Part shown: positions 34,322 to 45,847 of the stretch, in pieces | Position numbering within the stretch: the first letter of the stretch is position 1 | Layout of the letters: each line of letters begins with the position of its first letter | NCBI GenBank assembly: GCA_017979445.1 | Contig: CM030716.1 | Location: 12,179,276 to 12,243,275 of the forward strand | Origin: Akebia trifoliata | Lineage: Eukaryota; Streptophyta; Magnoliopsida; Ranunculales; Lardizabalaceae | Length of the DNA stretch: 64,000 bases | Reading direction: 5' to 3' | Program-made: the position numbers and the translations under genes | Notes under the pieces: generated by a model | Told to the model about the DNA's origin: nothing | Database searches by the model: none | Seen by the model: the letters and a program-made list of their open reading frames with translations, nothing else

Positions 34322-37300
34322 TGTAGACACCCCATTTTTGCATCCGCCTGACTTGGCGATCCGTCACCCAGTTGCTGTGGATTCCTAATGATGAGCACAA
34401 ATAACTTGAAAGTTTATGAGAAGTCTCCTTCCAATTCCTTCTACCTTCTAATTTATTCTTCTTTCTCTTTGCCACACGACATAGAATTACGCACGCTTAG
34501 GATCGCTACACCATACACTCAACTTAGCAAGTACGTACACTTAGGCTCGCCACACATTAGGACAACTTAGAAACCTCGCTACACTAGGAAAACATGATCT
34601 CGAGACTTAGAAATAATCACGTTGCGATTGAAAGAATCTTCAAGCAAAAATTCACCTAAATGGACAAAAATTTTAAAAATGACAAAAATACCCCTCATGA
34701 ATTTCGGACCTCAAAAAGTCTCGAAAGTACCTCCATTGCATTCAAAATGGGATTTGAGTTTAACGGGACTCAAATCATTGAAATCAGAGAAATGTAGGAA
34801 AAATCATGAACATGACCGTAATGCCCCTCGATGTCCAACTCATAGAAACCTTGACGCTTAGAAAAACACAATTAAAGAATTAAAACGACTTCAATAAAAA
34901 TCTCGAATAATCAAATTAATTTAAAATTTAAAATTTAAATCAATTAAAATTTACAATCAAATAAATTTTTTTCAAATTTGCAAATAACCATTAAACTAAA
35001 ATTAGAGTTTAATCGACAACTTAAAATTTACGATCAACTTGAAATTCAAATTAAAATTCAAAATTAAATCAAAAATAAACTTTAAAATCAAATTAAAGAT
35101 CAATTAACCAATCCGACTTAAAATTCTATCAAAACCCAACTAAAGCCAATCAACAAATTAAAAAATCAAAATTCAAGCTCAATCGATCAATCAATATCCA
35201 AATCAAAACTCTAATTAACCAATCAACATGTAAATTAAAAGCGATCAACCAACCAAAAATAAAATTGACTAATCAACATTCAAATTAAATCAACCAATCA
35301 ACTTGAAATTAAAATCCAAATCAATCAATCAACGTTCAAATTGAAATTAAAACAAACTAGCCAACGAATCAATCCAACCGATAAACTTAAACTACAAACC
35401 TATGCGATGCGTGGCATCGCCCCCTCTAAGAAGCTCAAAAATTAGAAGTAAAATCTCTACCTTCCTAGGTTCAGTCAACAAAGTTAGCAAGAGTAAAAAA
35501 TCAAATCAAATCAAATAAAAAAAAAAAGAAACAAATAAAAGAAAGAGAAAAAATAGAGGATAAAAAGAATAGAAACATTTTCTCTATAAAAGAGCCATAC
35601 GTCCTCTTGAAGAGGGAGGCTTTTCTTTTGGAGAAAAAAAGGCCTGACAGACAAAAGAGGAAGAGCTGACGTTTTTTGGACAATAACCAAAGAAAAAAAA
35701 AGAGAGAAAAGAAAGAAGAAAAGGAAAAAAAAGAGGGACCCCATTGGTTTTCATCTTCTCCAACCGTTTCAGTCCACTGCTGCCCCTTCTTCTTCCTAGA
35801 AAAATCTGCAACACCACAGCCCCTTGCAGCCCCCAAACTCCCTCCAACAGCATCCCCTTGCTGTCCCATTCACGTTCTCCCTTTCTTGGACTGTTGGCAG
35901 CCCCAAACCACAGCTCTGCTTCACCATTAATAGCCCCAAATAGCACCCCCTTGCTGTCCCATTAGTTGTCCCTTTCTTGGACTATTGGCAGCCCCAAACC
36001 ACAGCTCTTCTTCACCATTAACAACCCCAAACAGCACCCCATTGTTGTCTAATTCACGTCCTCTCAGCCATTACGTAGCACCATCTCCATTGTCTCTACT
36101 GCACCAACGCTCTCGCCATTACATCATCTACAGCAGCCATGCTGCCATAATCTCTCTCACAGCAACAGCTATACCAGCGCCCTAACTGTAACAACCCTTA
36201 AGCTGTCCTCTTCTGCTCCAGCACAGCCAATAACCACTCTTTTTGCTCTCTTTGATGCCCCGAATGCCCTTCATTGGCAGCCCCGTGTCAGTCCAAAACC
36301 AACCCCAATCATCGCTCCTTATCCCTCCAACATAGCCTCCATTAGCAGCACAGCAGCCCCATTGTAATAGCCTTGCCTTCCACCTCTTAAACGACCCCAA
36401 CAACACACCCCTCTTCGTCATTTTTCTTCTATGAGCGCTTCAGAACGCAGCCACTGTTTACTTTTCACTTCGCCTTGACATTCTCAACAGCAGCAATAAA
36501 CATTCTGAAGGAACCATAGCCAGCCACCACTCCACCATTGAGGTAAGTTTGATGTAATTTCAATTTTTTTTTTATTCTCCTTCTCATGATGTGCTCTTCC
36601 TCATTTTATTTTATTTTATATCATATTAGAGTTTCCCATTGTTTTAGAATAATGATTATCATGAAGCTTAGGGTATAGGAAGTTTGGTCTCTTATGGGTT
36701 GTTCTCGTATTAATAGGATTAGGAATTATTATTATTTTTATTATTTTTTTTGAAATTCTTGGTCACCACGGTTAAGTCGATTTTTATACGATGAAATTAT
36801 GCTTATTTGAATCTTTTTGATAGTTTTCATGTTTAGAAACGGATATTAATCATTTAAATTAATGAATTGTGATGAATGATGCTATGCAATGAGTTACTCA
36901 TGAAATTGATGAATATTCCAAACGAACTTTTTGTAAATTTGAAAGTTGGCATATATCTCTCTCTTGTTGATTTTGGGATTTTGCTTATGTGAGTGATCTG
37001 TCAATCTAGAAATGTCAATAATCTGAAAATTCACATATTGCATGTGTGTTGAAATTTTCTACTCAAATTTGTAATATTCTATCCCGAAAATTCCATGTTC
37101 ATATTCTCTATTTCGGAAAGTTCGTGATCACAAGTTTACATCTTGTGAGAGGGTTAATATTTGGTGCTTTCTAATACGAAATTTCATATTTTACAATTGT
37201 AAGAAAGTCCATATTTAGAAATTTCACATTTTTGATAATTATCCAATTCAGTAATTTTGCACTCTATTTTCTAGAAGTTCCATGTGGATTTGTAATTTAC

Positions 37301-37840
37301 TAATTGAGAAATCTCATGAGTTACCAATTTGGAAATTTTAATTTAGAAAATTTTTGCGAACTTCTGTTGTTATTGATTCAAATAATATTTGCATGAGGAT
37401 TTACAGTTAGCTTCAGATCATAGATTATAGAAGGCTTTTTCAAATATTTTTCTTTTGTGCGGAATTCGAGAATTATATGATATTTGGATAATATTGGCCT
37501 TAAGATTCGTTTAGCATAGTTGATATAGTTTGATAATGATAGTGATGATGATCGGACCATAATCTTGACTTTAGTCTCTACCCGTTGACCGTAGGATAGT
37601 TTGGATCGTAGTAGAGACCGATCATCTCGATTGGGCGGGTTCGGTGCCTAACACCTTCCAAAATCCGTAATCTGACCCCTTATCCATTTTTCTAATCTGT
37701 AGACCGACCCTATCCATTTCGGAGTCATCTATGGTTCCTAGACCTAAACTAGGTGGCGACTCCTTATTCCCTAAAAGTCCCCCATTTACAAATCGGACCT
37801 TTATCCACAATTTGGTGGAAAATAGGTCGTGGCGATTTCA
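34322..37840 (+). mobile_element. 3.5-kb solo LTR nested in copia integrase
   Basis: Starts TGTAGACACCCCATTTTTGC and ends GGCGATTTCA (TG...CA), flanked by a perfect 5-bp duplication GTACT at 34317-34321 and 37841-37845. Removing one duplication and the element restores a continuous copia frame at the junction. No second LTR, primer site or coding region is found inside, so it is a solo LTR left by recombination, or a non-coding element. The start sequence and the GGTGGCGACTCC near 37752 relate it to LTR families W, X and Y. Frames in the GC-rich middle (35500-36420) are not genes. Confidence 0.9.
35858..36060. repeat. About 92-bp tandem repeat in the solo LTR
   Basis: Units start 'ttgctgtcccatt' at 35858 and 35951 and 'ttgttgtctaatt' at 36042. 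Each contains 'ggcagccccaaaccacagct' or a close version. The surrounding 35650-36540 is C-rich, unlike the rest of the window. Confidence 0.85.
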
Positions 37841-37845
37841 GTACT

Positions 37846-38700
37846 CGAATTTACCTCTCAAGGTTTTTGGTTGCATTGATTTTGTTCATATACCCAATAA
37901 TACTCGGTCCAAACTTGATCCTCGGGCTGAAAAATGTGTTTTTATAGAGTATGCTTATAATAAAAAGGGATATAAGTGCTATGATCCCCAAACAAGAAAA
38001 TTTTATGTGAGTATAGATGTCTCTTTCTTTGAAAAATAAAACCTATTTTCACAAAAATTAACTTTAGGGGGAGAATGAGGTGATGGAAGAAAAATTTTAT
38101 GATGTGATGGAAGAAAATATTTGGGATTTATCTCCTACTCTTTTACCAAATATGATTTTGGCTACTTCATCTCATTCTTATCATCATATTGTTATTCCCG
38201 ATATTCAAAGTCAAGAACAATGTGATAGAATCAATGAAAACAATGAAGGGAATCCTAGTCATATAGTGCCGAACATTACTATATCTGAAACAGGGGGAGA
38301 TCACTACAACTGGGTCCAACAAATCCCAATACTGAGCATCTGGTTTATACTCGGAGAAAACCTCATCAAAGAGTCAAAGTCAGCCTATTCCTCTTAGAAA
38401 TGATCAATCTTGACCTTCAGGAATTGGACCTCCAGATATCACAAATAGATTTGTTCCTAACTCATCTTCAATTCATGTTACTTCTCTTAATGAAAAAACC
38501 ATCAAACCTTGATATACCTATAGCTATTAGGAAAGGAACCCTAACTTGCACCAAATATCCCATTGCCAAATACCTTTCTTATGAAAAACTCTCTCATACT
38601 CATAGGACTTTCACTTCAAAAATCTCATACTATTTGTCTCGAGAAACATTCAGGAAGCTCTTCATGATCCAAATTGGAAATTAATTGTGATGGAAGAGAT
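37846..38700 (+). pseudogene. Copia integrase C-terminal part and linker
   Basis: Resumes as SNLPLKVFGCIDFVH, then PRAEKCVFIEYAYNKKGYKC and KFYVSIDVSFFE, the usual segment after the integrase core. A variable linker follows. The frame shifts several times between 38040 and 38690, where SREIFRKLFMIQIGN-like sequence (HTFLEALHDPNWK in intact elements) leads into reverse transcriptase. Confidence 0.88.
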
Positions 38701-39420
38701 AAATAATTTTAGAAGAAGTGATACTTAGGAGATAGTTGATTTACCTAAGGAGAAAAGAATAGTAAGCTGCAAAACTAGTAATGTAGAGATGTAAGATTAA
38801 AAGAAGTTAAAATGTAAAGTTAATGGTAGCATAGAGAGGTATAAGGCAAGACTAGTAGCAAAAGGGTTTACCCAGACCTATGGGATTGATTATCAGGAAA
38901 CCTTTGCTCATATAGCTAAAATAAACTCAACCAGAATCTTATTATCTTTAGTTGTAAATTTCAACTGGCCATTACACCAATTAGATGTAAAAAATACTTT
39001 TTTAAATGGATATCTTGAGGAGGAGGTCTTTATGAGTCTACCACCTGGGTTTGAGGGAAAATTGGGATCAAACAAAGTCTATAAACTAAAAAAGTCTTTA
39101 TATAGTCTCAAACAGTCCCCTAGAGCTTGGTTTGAGAGATTTGAGAAAGTTGTGGCTACTGTCATAGCCAAACTGACCATATCATGTTCTACAAACACAA
39201 TAGAAAAGGCAAAGTTACAATCTTAATTGTCTATGTGGATGATATAATCTTGATAGGTAATGACAATCAAGAATTGGAGAAACTTAAAAAGACACTTGTA
39301 GCTAACTACGAGATCAAAGTTTGGGTGCATTAAAATACTTTCTTGGAATGGAGTTTGCTAGATCCAAAGAAGATATATTTTTTAATTAACGTAAATATGT
39401 TTTTGATTTACTTGATGAGA
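38701..39420 (+). pseudogene. Copia reverse transcriptase
   Basis: [20 protein letters not shown] is followed by [40 protein letters not shown] and [15 protein letters not shown], all standard copia reverse transcriptase motifs. The polymerase site YVDD is intact at about 39231-39242 (VYVDDIILIGND). Stops and frameshifts occur near 39183, 39225 and 39332, so no full domain is made. Confidence 0.92.
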
Positions 39421-40145
39421 CAGGTCTGCTAGAATGTAAACCAGCCGAGACACCCATTGGGCCCAACCTTAAGCTACAACCTTCAAAAAATGAAGAAGTT
39501 CTGAATAGAGAGCAATATCAAAGACTTGTTGGACGACTGATCTACTTGTCACATACATGTCTAGATATAGTATTTGTAGTCAACATGGTTAGCCAGTTTA
39601 TGCAATCACCTGGACAAGAACACTTTGATGCAGTTTATAGAATTCTCAGATACATAAAGGGGACCCTTAGAAGAGGTTTACTATATAAAAACCATGGGCA
39701 TTTGCAAGTTGAAGCCTATACTGATGCGGATTGGACTAGGAGTGCTATTGATAGATAGTCAACTTCCAGTTGTTACACGTTCGTTGGAGGCAACCTTGTC
39801 ACTTGGCGGAGTAAAAAATAGAATGTGCTAGCAAGAATCAACGTAGAGGCCAAGTTTAGATCTGTTGCTCATGGAATTTGTGAGGTGTTGTGGATTAAGA
39901 GACTATTAGAAGAGTTGAAGACCTCTAATCTGTTACCTATGAAAGTGTACTGTAACAATAAAGCTACGATTTCGATCGCTCACAATCCAGTGCTTCATGA
40001 CAGAACAAAGCACATGGAAGTAGACAAACACTTCATCAAGAAAAAACTCGAAAATGAATTGATCTGTATGCCATACATTCCGACTACCAACCAAGTTGCA
40101 GATGTGCTTACAAGGGACTTCTTACAAGACAATTTGATTAACTAA
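39420..40145 (+). pseudogene. Copia RNase H domain
   Basis: RQRLVGRLIYLSHT-like sequence, then VNMVSQFMQSPGQEHFDAVY and RYIKGTLRRGLLY, precede YTDADWTRSAIDR with a stop before the STSS segment, and VEAKFRSVAHGICEVLWIKR. YCNNKATISIAHNPVLHDRT and HMEVDKHFIKKKLE complete the domain. In-frame stops at 39757 and 39820 disrupt it. It would remove tRNA and RNA strands during cDNA synthesis. Confidence 0.92.
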
Positions 40146-40184
40146 TTAGCAAGCTGGCTATGGAGGATATCTTCTAACCAACTT

Positions 40185-40193
40185 GAGAGGGAA
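40185..40193 (+). other. Polypurine tract of the second copia element
   Basis: GAGAGGGAA immediately before the 3' LTR, the expected position for plus-strand priming. Confidence 0.8.
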
Positions 40194-40456
40194 TGTTGAG
40201 AAGGAAAGATTGGTAGTAATATCATTGAATATTAGGAGTTTTGTTATATGCATTTACTGTAAATAGAATAATTAGTCAACGTTGTAAATTAGAAAATTAG
40301 TTGGGCTAGCTAGCTGTTGAAAATGTTGATTTTGTGCTAATCAATTTTTTGATTTCGTACTTATATTCTCTCTTATAAGGACCAATGTAAACTTGTGAGA
40401 GAAGTGTTCCAATACAAAAAAATTTATTCCATATTTTTGTCTCTTTCAAGTTCAGA
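40194..40456 (+). repeat. 3' LTR of the second copia element
   Basis: 263 bp from TGTTGAGAAGG to TTCAAGTTCAGA. It contains about 20 bp (around 'ctaatcaattttttgatttc') that the 5' LTR lacks. Confidence 0.93.
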
Positions 40457-40461
40457 GTTTC

Positions 40462-41735
40462 CATATGAGTGATTGAATTAAAAGTTTTGACTCTTTGGAA
40501 TGAAATTAATTGTTTGATTTAGAGTTGACAACTTTTTTGGTTGATGGGGACGAGTGAAATCCCTTCTACTCCATCCATATATTGAGTGTATTTCTCACAT
40601 CCATATAGAAGCATATTTGGACACCGACAAATTTGCTTAATTTGGAGTTAATGTTTCTTCCTTAAAACAAAAAATTATACTTAAATATTTGTGAAATTTA
40701 TATCGTTTGAGAAAGATTTTGTGCTTCTTTTGTTGCATATATTATGGCTTTCCATATCTTTTAAAGTGACTGTTCATAGTATATCAATTATTAAGTTACC
40801 CTCTCCCCCCCCAATTGTTTTTTATTCAAATGCGTTTATTTCTATTTTTTTTTCACTCATCCATCTCAACACCATTTTCTCTGCAACATAATGTTAATGG
40901 TATATAAATATATAGATTTGGTAGATAGTGTAGTAAGTGTTGTATATTCATATATTTATAATAATTAAATTGGTCTAAGAAAGGGATAACATTATTGGAC
41001 TTCATACATCCCAAGTAGGCTTAGCTAAGTGTATTAGAAGGGTAAGTAAAAAATGTTAAATTACTTACTTTAACATTTCAATTAAGAGTAAAACCCTGCT
41101 TCAGATACAAATCAAATCTCTTCAATGTCTTCTCTAAGGACAATATAATGCAAACCAAGTGATTCATAAGCTATATTAACCAAGATGGAGATAAGAAAAT
41201 GAATGTCACATTTCCTCCTCCATCATTCATCGAGTAACTAAATTTTTGAGTTATGAATCTCAAATGAACAATAAAAAGTGGAAGTAACTCTTGCTATCAA
41301 AAGGTCTTCTTTTTAGATTTTCAATTTCTCTACCACTACCCATTGTCGCAGCTCTACATGCTAGAGTAATCCTTTTGACATTACTTTGCAATGTATGTTT
41401 TCCATGATAATTGTGATCCTTTTTTTTTTTTTTTTTTTTGTAGTTGTGAACTTTGTTTTTGGTAAGATTACTCTATGTGGCTCTATGAATTGATCTGTTC
41501 CGTATGTAGAAAAATATATGGTTTGATATACTAGGATATATTTGTTAAAAATAGGTGTTTGACATATGAGTAGAACATGATGTCCACTATGGAAATCTTT
41601 GGAAATAGTGACCTTTTGTTACACAAGTCTACATTGACATATTAATGCATACAACTTTTGCTGCTCACTACTTCGCAACTAACCATCATTTTGAATGAAA
41701 TGATCGTTTCTTTTCTATTAAAAAAACAAGTTCTT
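40462..41735. other. Intergenic sequence between copia and the gap
   Basis: AT-rich, with a C run near 40804-40813 and a T run near 41419-41439. No gene is supportable; the frame at 40691-40891 has no domain. Confidence 0.45.
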
Positions 41736-41835
41736 NNNNNNNNNNNNNNNNNNNNNNNNNNNNNNNNNNNNNNNNNNNNNNNNNNNNNNNNNNNNNNNNN
41801 NNNNNNNNNNNNNNNNNNNNNNNNNNNNNNNNNNN
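41736..41835. other. Assembly gap (100 N)
   Basis: Exactly 100 N, the usual placeholder for a join of unknown length. Order and distance between the left (GH1 A, B) and right (GH1 C, D) halves therefore rest on scaffolding. Confidence 0.99.
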
Positions 41836-42034
41836 AATTTTTTTTCACTCTCGATCTTTTCATAAACGTCGGTTCATGAAATAATTTTCTATGATTTTCT
41901 TGTCAAAAGTTTGATTTACTTGAAGGAAGCATTGATGGTATCAACTATCATGTGAGAAATTATAAATATGAGTATTTTAGGTAAATTACCATTTTGTGAG
42001 ACGAATATGATGAAATCAATCCTATGACTAATTG

Positions 42035-42271
42035 TTCATTTTAATCCTCGAACATGAATGTGCGAGATCGCTGATTTCTCAAGTGACGATTTCACAGGTT
42101 TAAAGTGACAATCTCTCTAAAAATGATAAATCTGCGAGATCGTTACTTTTATAACCAATGAAATTATCTCTCTGGAAAGAAAAAATATCAACGAGATTGT
42201 CACTTTAGACCTATGAGATCATCACTTGAAGACTTGCAATCTCGCACATTCACGTTCTGAGAATTAAATGA
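42035..42271. mobile_element. Fold-back element with 80-bp inverted arms
   Basis: Left arm 42035-42115 and right arm 42192-42271 are imperfect inverted repeats (roughly 80% by eye). They include 'gtgcgagat' against 'atctcgcac' and 'aaagtgacaatctc' against 'gagattgtcacttt'. The loop is about 76 bp. It has no coding capacity and is a fold-back MITE candidate immediately beyond the end of GH1 copy C. Confidence 0.7.
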
Positions 42272-42404
42272 ATAGTGACCCCAGAATCGAAATTTAGTCA
42301 AGAGTTTATCATTTTTTGATAAAATTCACTTCTTTTTTTTTTTTCCTTTCCCGCCATCCAAAATTAATCCTCTATCATATCAATTCTCACGGGTGTCAAG
42401 TATT

Positions 42405-44821
42405 TGTAAGGTCGATTATGATTCCAAGGGTCTCAATGGAATCAAGATTGATAAGAATCAGAAATGATATTTTATTTAGGTTTCAATTCTAAGTATAAAT
42501 GAAACCAAACCTATCCATTGACATCGACCCTAGCTCTAATTTTAATAAAGTTAAACATACTTGGCAATATCCGACTCCAAGAAATTGAGAATCTATACAA
42601 ATCGACTCCCATGTACTTCAACAGCTTCACATCTTCCTGTAAATTCATATACAATAAATGAAAAATCTTGTATTTTTATTTCTTAATCATCTTATACTTT
42701 TATTTCTTAATCATGGACTTTAATGAAGAAGAATACTTACCTTATATCTGAGGTAAGAAAGAGTAGCTACGTTGGCAGAAGTAGGTTGACCAATGAACTC
42801 TGAAGAGAAGAAAGTCAATGTTTGATTAGGTACTTCAGCACAATTTTAATAACGTCAAATATAATGAAAAAAAAAAAAACAAGAAGAGATGGGCCCACCT
42901 GGTCCCACAGTAAGCAAAAAATCCCACGTGGTTGGCCCTCTCCCTCCGATATTGGCTGGTCCTTCTGTCTGCACCACACGAAAAAATCAATAAATAAGAT
43001 CAATGGCATCAAATATGCCACGTGGAATACTCTTTTGTTGACCCAACTTGAAAACATAGTACATTTTTCACGAAAGTTGTCAATCGGACCAGATCCCAAA
43101 CCCAATAACTCCATTTCCGGATCGAGGATATTGGTTCTGATCCAATTATGTGTTTGAAAATATATAATTAATGAATATTTATGTCATATATATTTTTTGA
43201 AACAAGTAATGTTGGGTGTCTTTCATCCTAATTGTTGATGAAATTTTAATCTAATTTCCCAAAAAAGAGTAATGCATCTGGGCGTTGTGAAAAATAGTTG
43301 TCCACCCGATCCGACCCTATAAATAATAAATGATTCGATGTCGTGTCTGGGTTTAATAAATTTCAAATCAATTATGTATCAATATGATCCCAACCTTATC
43401 CATAGACAACCATAACATCACCCCCATTGAAATTATTGAATGCTTAAGATAACAAAAGATATACAAATACGAATAAAAGATGAAACTTAAATGATGAGTC
43501 AGGGACCGGTAATGTAGTGTAAAAGATAAGAGAAACAACAACTAATTATTTTAAACTATGAGACCATAAATACAAACCTGAATAGCAGAGGTAGACGCCC
43601 CAAACTTAAAATCAGCAGGAAAATCGCTTCTTTTTATTGATGGAGATGCAGCAGGAGCGATTCTTGAATGCGGAACTCCTCCATCCGCAAATGCACCTCT
43701 TATCAAATACGTGCCTGTATTCATGCACGTGCAGGTATTAGATTCATGCAATGTGGTGAATTAATTCCAGTTATATATGTGTGCATGTTTAGATGTCAAT
43801 TACTAGCAAAGTAAAAAAAATGTGGGGGTGGTGTAGCTGTAATTACTAGTTCACTAGAAGGTGGTGTATTCAAATGCACGTGTACCAAAAAGGCTTATTT
43901 GTAATTAAAATATTGATTAAAGAGTTTTTTTGAAATTACAACATGATTCTTGGGGTCGTTGGATGAAATTTTCTTAGATTTTGTCTAAAATGACTTATAA
44001 TTATATTAAGTTTAAATGTTAAGGTGGGGGCACTTGTGGGATCCAAAATTTTGTGTGGAACCACTTCTACTCAGCCTTCTCTCGTAATAACGATAAAGAT
44101 ATAGGAGTCCTTACTAAGTTCAAAGGGTGGTTGTTTAATAGTAGGAGGGATGTTAGATTTTAGGAGCTCATGGGTAAGAGTTGTGGTGTATTTAAATAGA
44201 ATGCATGTTGATTTTCCATCAGAGCTGTTTCGATAAATTTTAAAAAGCAATCAATGGATTCATTTAGAAAATTACTTTTAAAAATTAAAATTTTCTAATT
44301 TTTAGAACATAAAAGAAAATAACTTTCTAATTTTTAAAAATTACTTGGTCTCAAAAGCTGCTTTCTACTTTCTTTCCTAACAGGGGCCTAAGTTTTGGGT
44401 TAAGAGAATAAATATTAAATACTACTCAGTTTTCAAATATTCAGACCAACCACCCTCTCCAAAGCCATGGGACTTCACCATAATGCAAAAATAGAAAAGA
44501 AAGAAAAAATAATAATTGATGGCTTTAAGATGGCTAAATGGTTTATAGGAGGTCGTAAAGAAGTTGTGGTATATTTGAATTCTCCCTTCGATAGAGAATG
44601 CAGGCCAATTGAAGCTGCCAACTAGTTTAATTAGTTGGTGAAGTCTATGGGTGATGACACCATAGACCTCGGTTCAATTCTCGCCATGAATCTCATTAAA
44701 AACAGATACACAGATATATATAAGGAGGTTGTTTACCCTGGAAGGAACTTTGTATCTGCAAAATTGCTAAGAAAATGAAGAAGGCGTGGAACAGTTTGGT
44801 AGTGAGACCAGGTAGTCTCAT
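42405..44821 (-). pseudogene. GH1 beta-glucosidase copy C, exons 1-5 only
   Basis: Exons 1-5: 44737-44821, 43578-43714, 42899-42968, 42741-42799, 42561-42636. All are open, in phase and have GT-AG borders. Exon 1 encodes MRLPGLTTKLFHAFFIFLAI, a signal peptide; exon 2 RSDFPADFKFGASTSAIQ; exon 3 TEGPANIGGRGPTTWDFLL; exon 5 [20 protein letters not shown]. The sequence stops resembling copy B in intron 5 near 42405, so both catalytic glutamates are absent. It is more diverged from B than D is. The remaining exons might lie in the assembly gap region, but the 570 bp between it and the gap show none. It is a truncated copy. Confidence 0.85.
44618..44705 (+). mobile_element. tRNA-derived SINE-like segment in GH1 copy C intron 1
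   Basis: TAGTTTAATTAGTTGG (44623-44638) matches a Pol III box A and GGTTCAATTCT (44671-44681) a box B, with correct spacing. A decayed relative is in copy B at about 24548-24600. It cannot fold as a full tRNA. Confidence 0.5.
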
Positions 44822-44969
44822 ATGTCCTCCATTGGAGAATGACTTTGAGATGAGAAGAGCCTCCATATTTGGAGGTTAAAGAGAGAATTAATGTAAAGAA
44901 GCTTTGTTTGTCTTAGAATATAGGAAGAACTCAATAACGATGATGGCCTGATTCAGGTTGATATTAGAA

Positions 44970-44977
44970 TATTTATA
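44970..44977 (-). promoter_or_regulatory. TATA box of GH1 copy C
   Basis: TATAAATA on the minus strand about 150 bp upstream of the proposed ATG at 44821, equivalent in position to 24873-24880 of copy B. Confidence 0.5.
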
Positions 44978-45847
44978 GTGTCCCAATAGCTTGCCCAACG
45001 ATGTGGAAATAATACACGTTTTCTCCAGCCAGTGGTTCTTTACCTACACGAAACATTACGTTGAGTAATTAAATTTTCCTAATGACCAATTGCCAGGATT
45101 AGAATTTTATATGCTAAAAAAGTCCAATCTAAAGAGGCTGCGGAAGTAATCTTGAAATTGGTCAACTAAAGGGAAGTCTAAGAATTCGACTTGCAGATCG
45201 CTTGTTTTAAATAAAACAATTTGGTAATTTGGATATCGGTTGGAATCTAGTGACTTAAGAATGAGTCATGAAAAAACACATGTATGCATGTGTCTATATC
45301 ACCTAATAAACAAATATATAATACACCATGAATTAAGGTCTCATGTATGCATGTGATTTAATAGACCCCTTTTAATTGTATTTTTTTTCCTAAGAAGACC
45401 AGTTTTGATTAATGGGCAGTAACATGGGTTTTCTTTCTAAAAACCCTACAAGATTTTGGAGGTGATTAACAGTCTAGTTCATAAACTTTTCTTTCTAAAA
45501 ACCCCCTCATCATAAGAAAAGCTTTGAAGTACCCAAAATATCCTTTTTCACTTCTTTACACTCAATTGGGTTTTACAACCCTGATTGTGATCCATTCTAT
45601 TTTTTTTTTTTTTTATGACGGATGACGAACGGAAAACGATATAATCATAATTTCAAATTCTTAGTCACAATTTCCTATCTATTCTAACAATTTGTACCAA
45701 CAATCAATGAACCAAGAATGGCTTGCATACAATTTTAAAGATATAGGTGCAACTTTAGATCTGTTCGTCTATTTTTGTTATATACCTACGGGTCTTTAAT
45801 GAAGATCTATTCACTATTGAGTTTGATACTTGAAAAATAGTGAACCA
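44978..45847. other. Upstream region of GH1 copy C
   Basis: The proximal 200 bp resemble the copy B upstream region and are presumably promoter. The remainder has a T run near 45600 and no supportable gene. Confidence 0.45.

Larger units (their letters stand above)
31895..40456 (+). mobile_element. Full-length Ty1/copia retrotransposon with a nested solo LTR
   Basis: Bounded by LTRs at 31895-32137 and 40194-40456 and by a perfect 5-bp target duplication, GTTTC, at 31890-31894 and 40457-40461. Internally it has an initiator tRNA-Met primer site, gag with a zinc knuckle, protease, integrase, reverse transcriptase, RNase H and a polypurine tract, in copia order. A 3519-bp LTR is inserted at 34322-37840; without it the element is about 5.04 kb, normal for copia. 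The two LTRs differ at many sites and by a roughly 20-bp indel, and stops occur in most domains, so the insertion is old. Confidence 0.95.

Noticed and set aside
35501..36421. Several overlapping 70-120-residue frames on both strands
   Set aside because: They arise from the C-rich, stop-poor part of a solo LTR, overlap each other on both strands, and have no domains.
31895..40456. Active retrotransposon
   Set aside because: All domains have stops or frameshifts, one integrase catalytic Asp is lost, and the LTRs are diverged.
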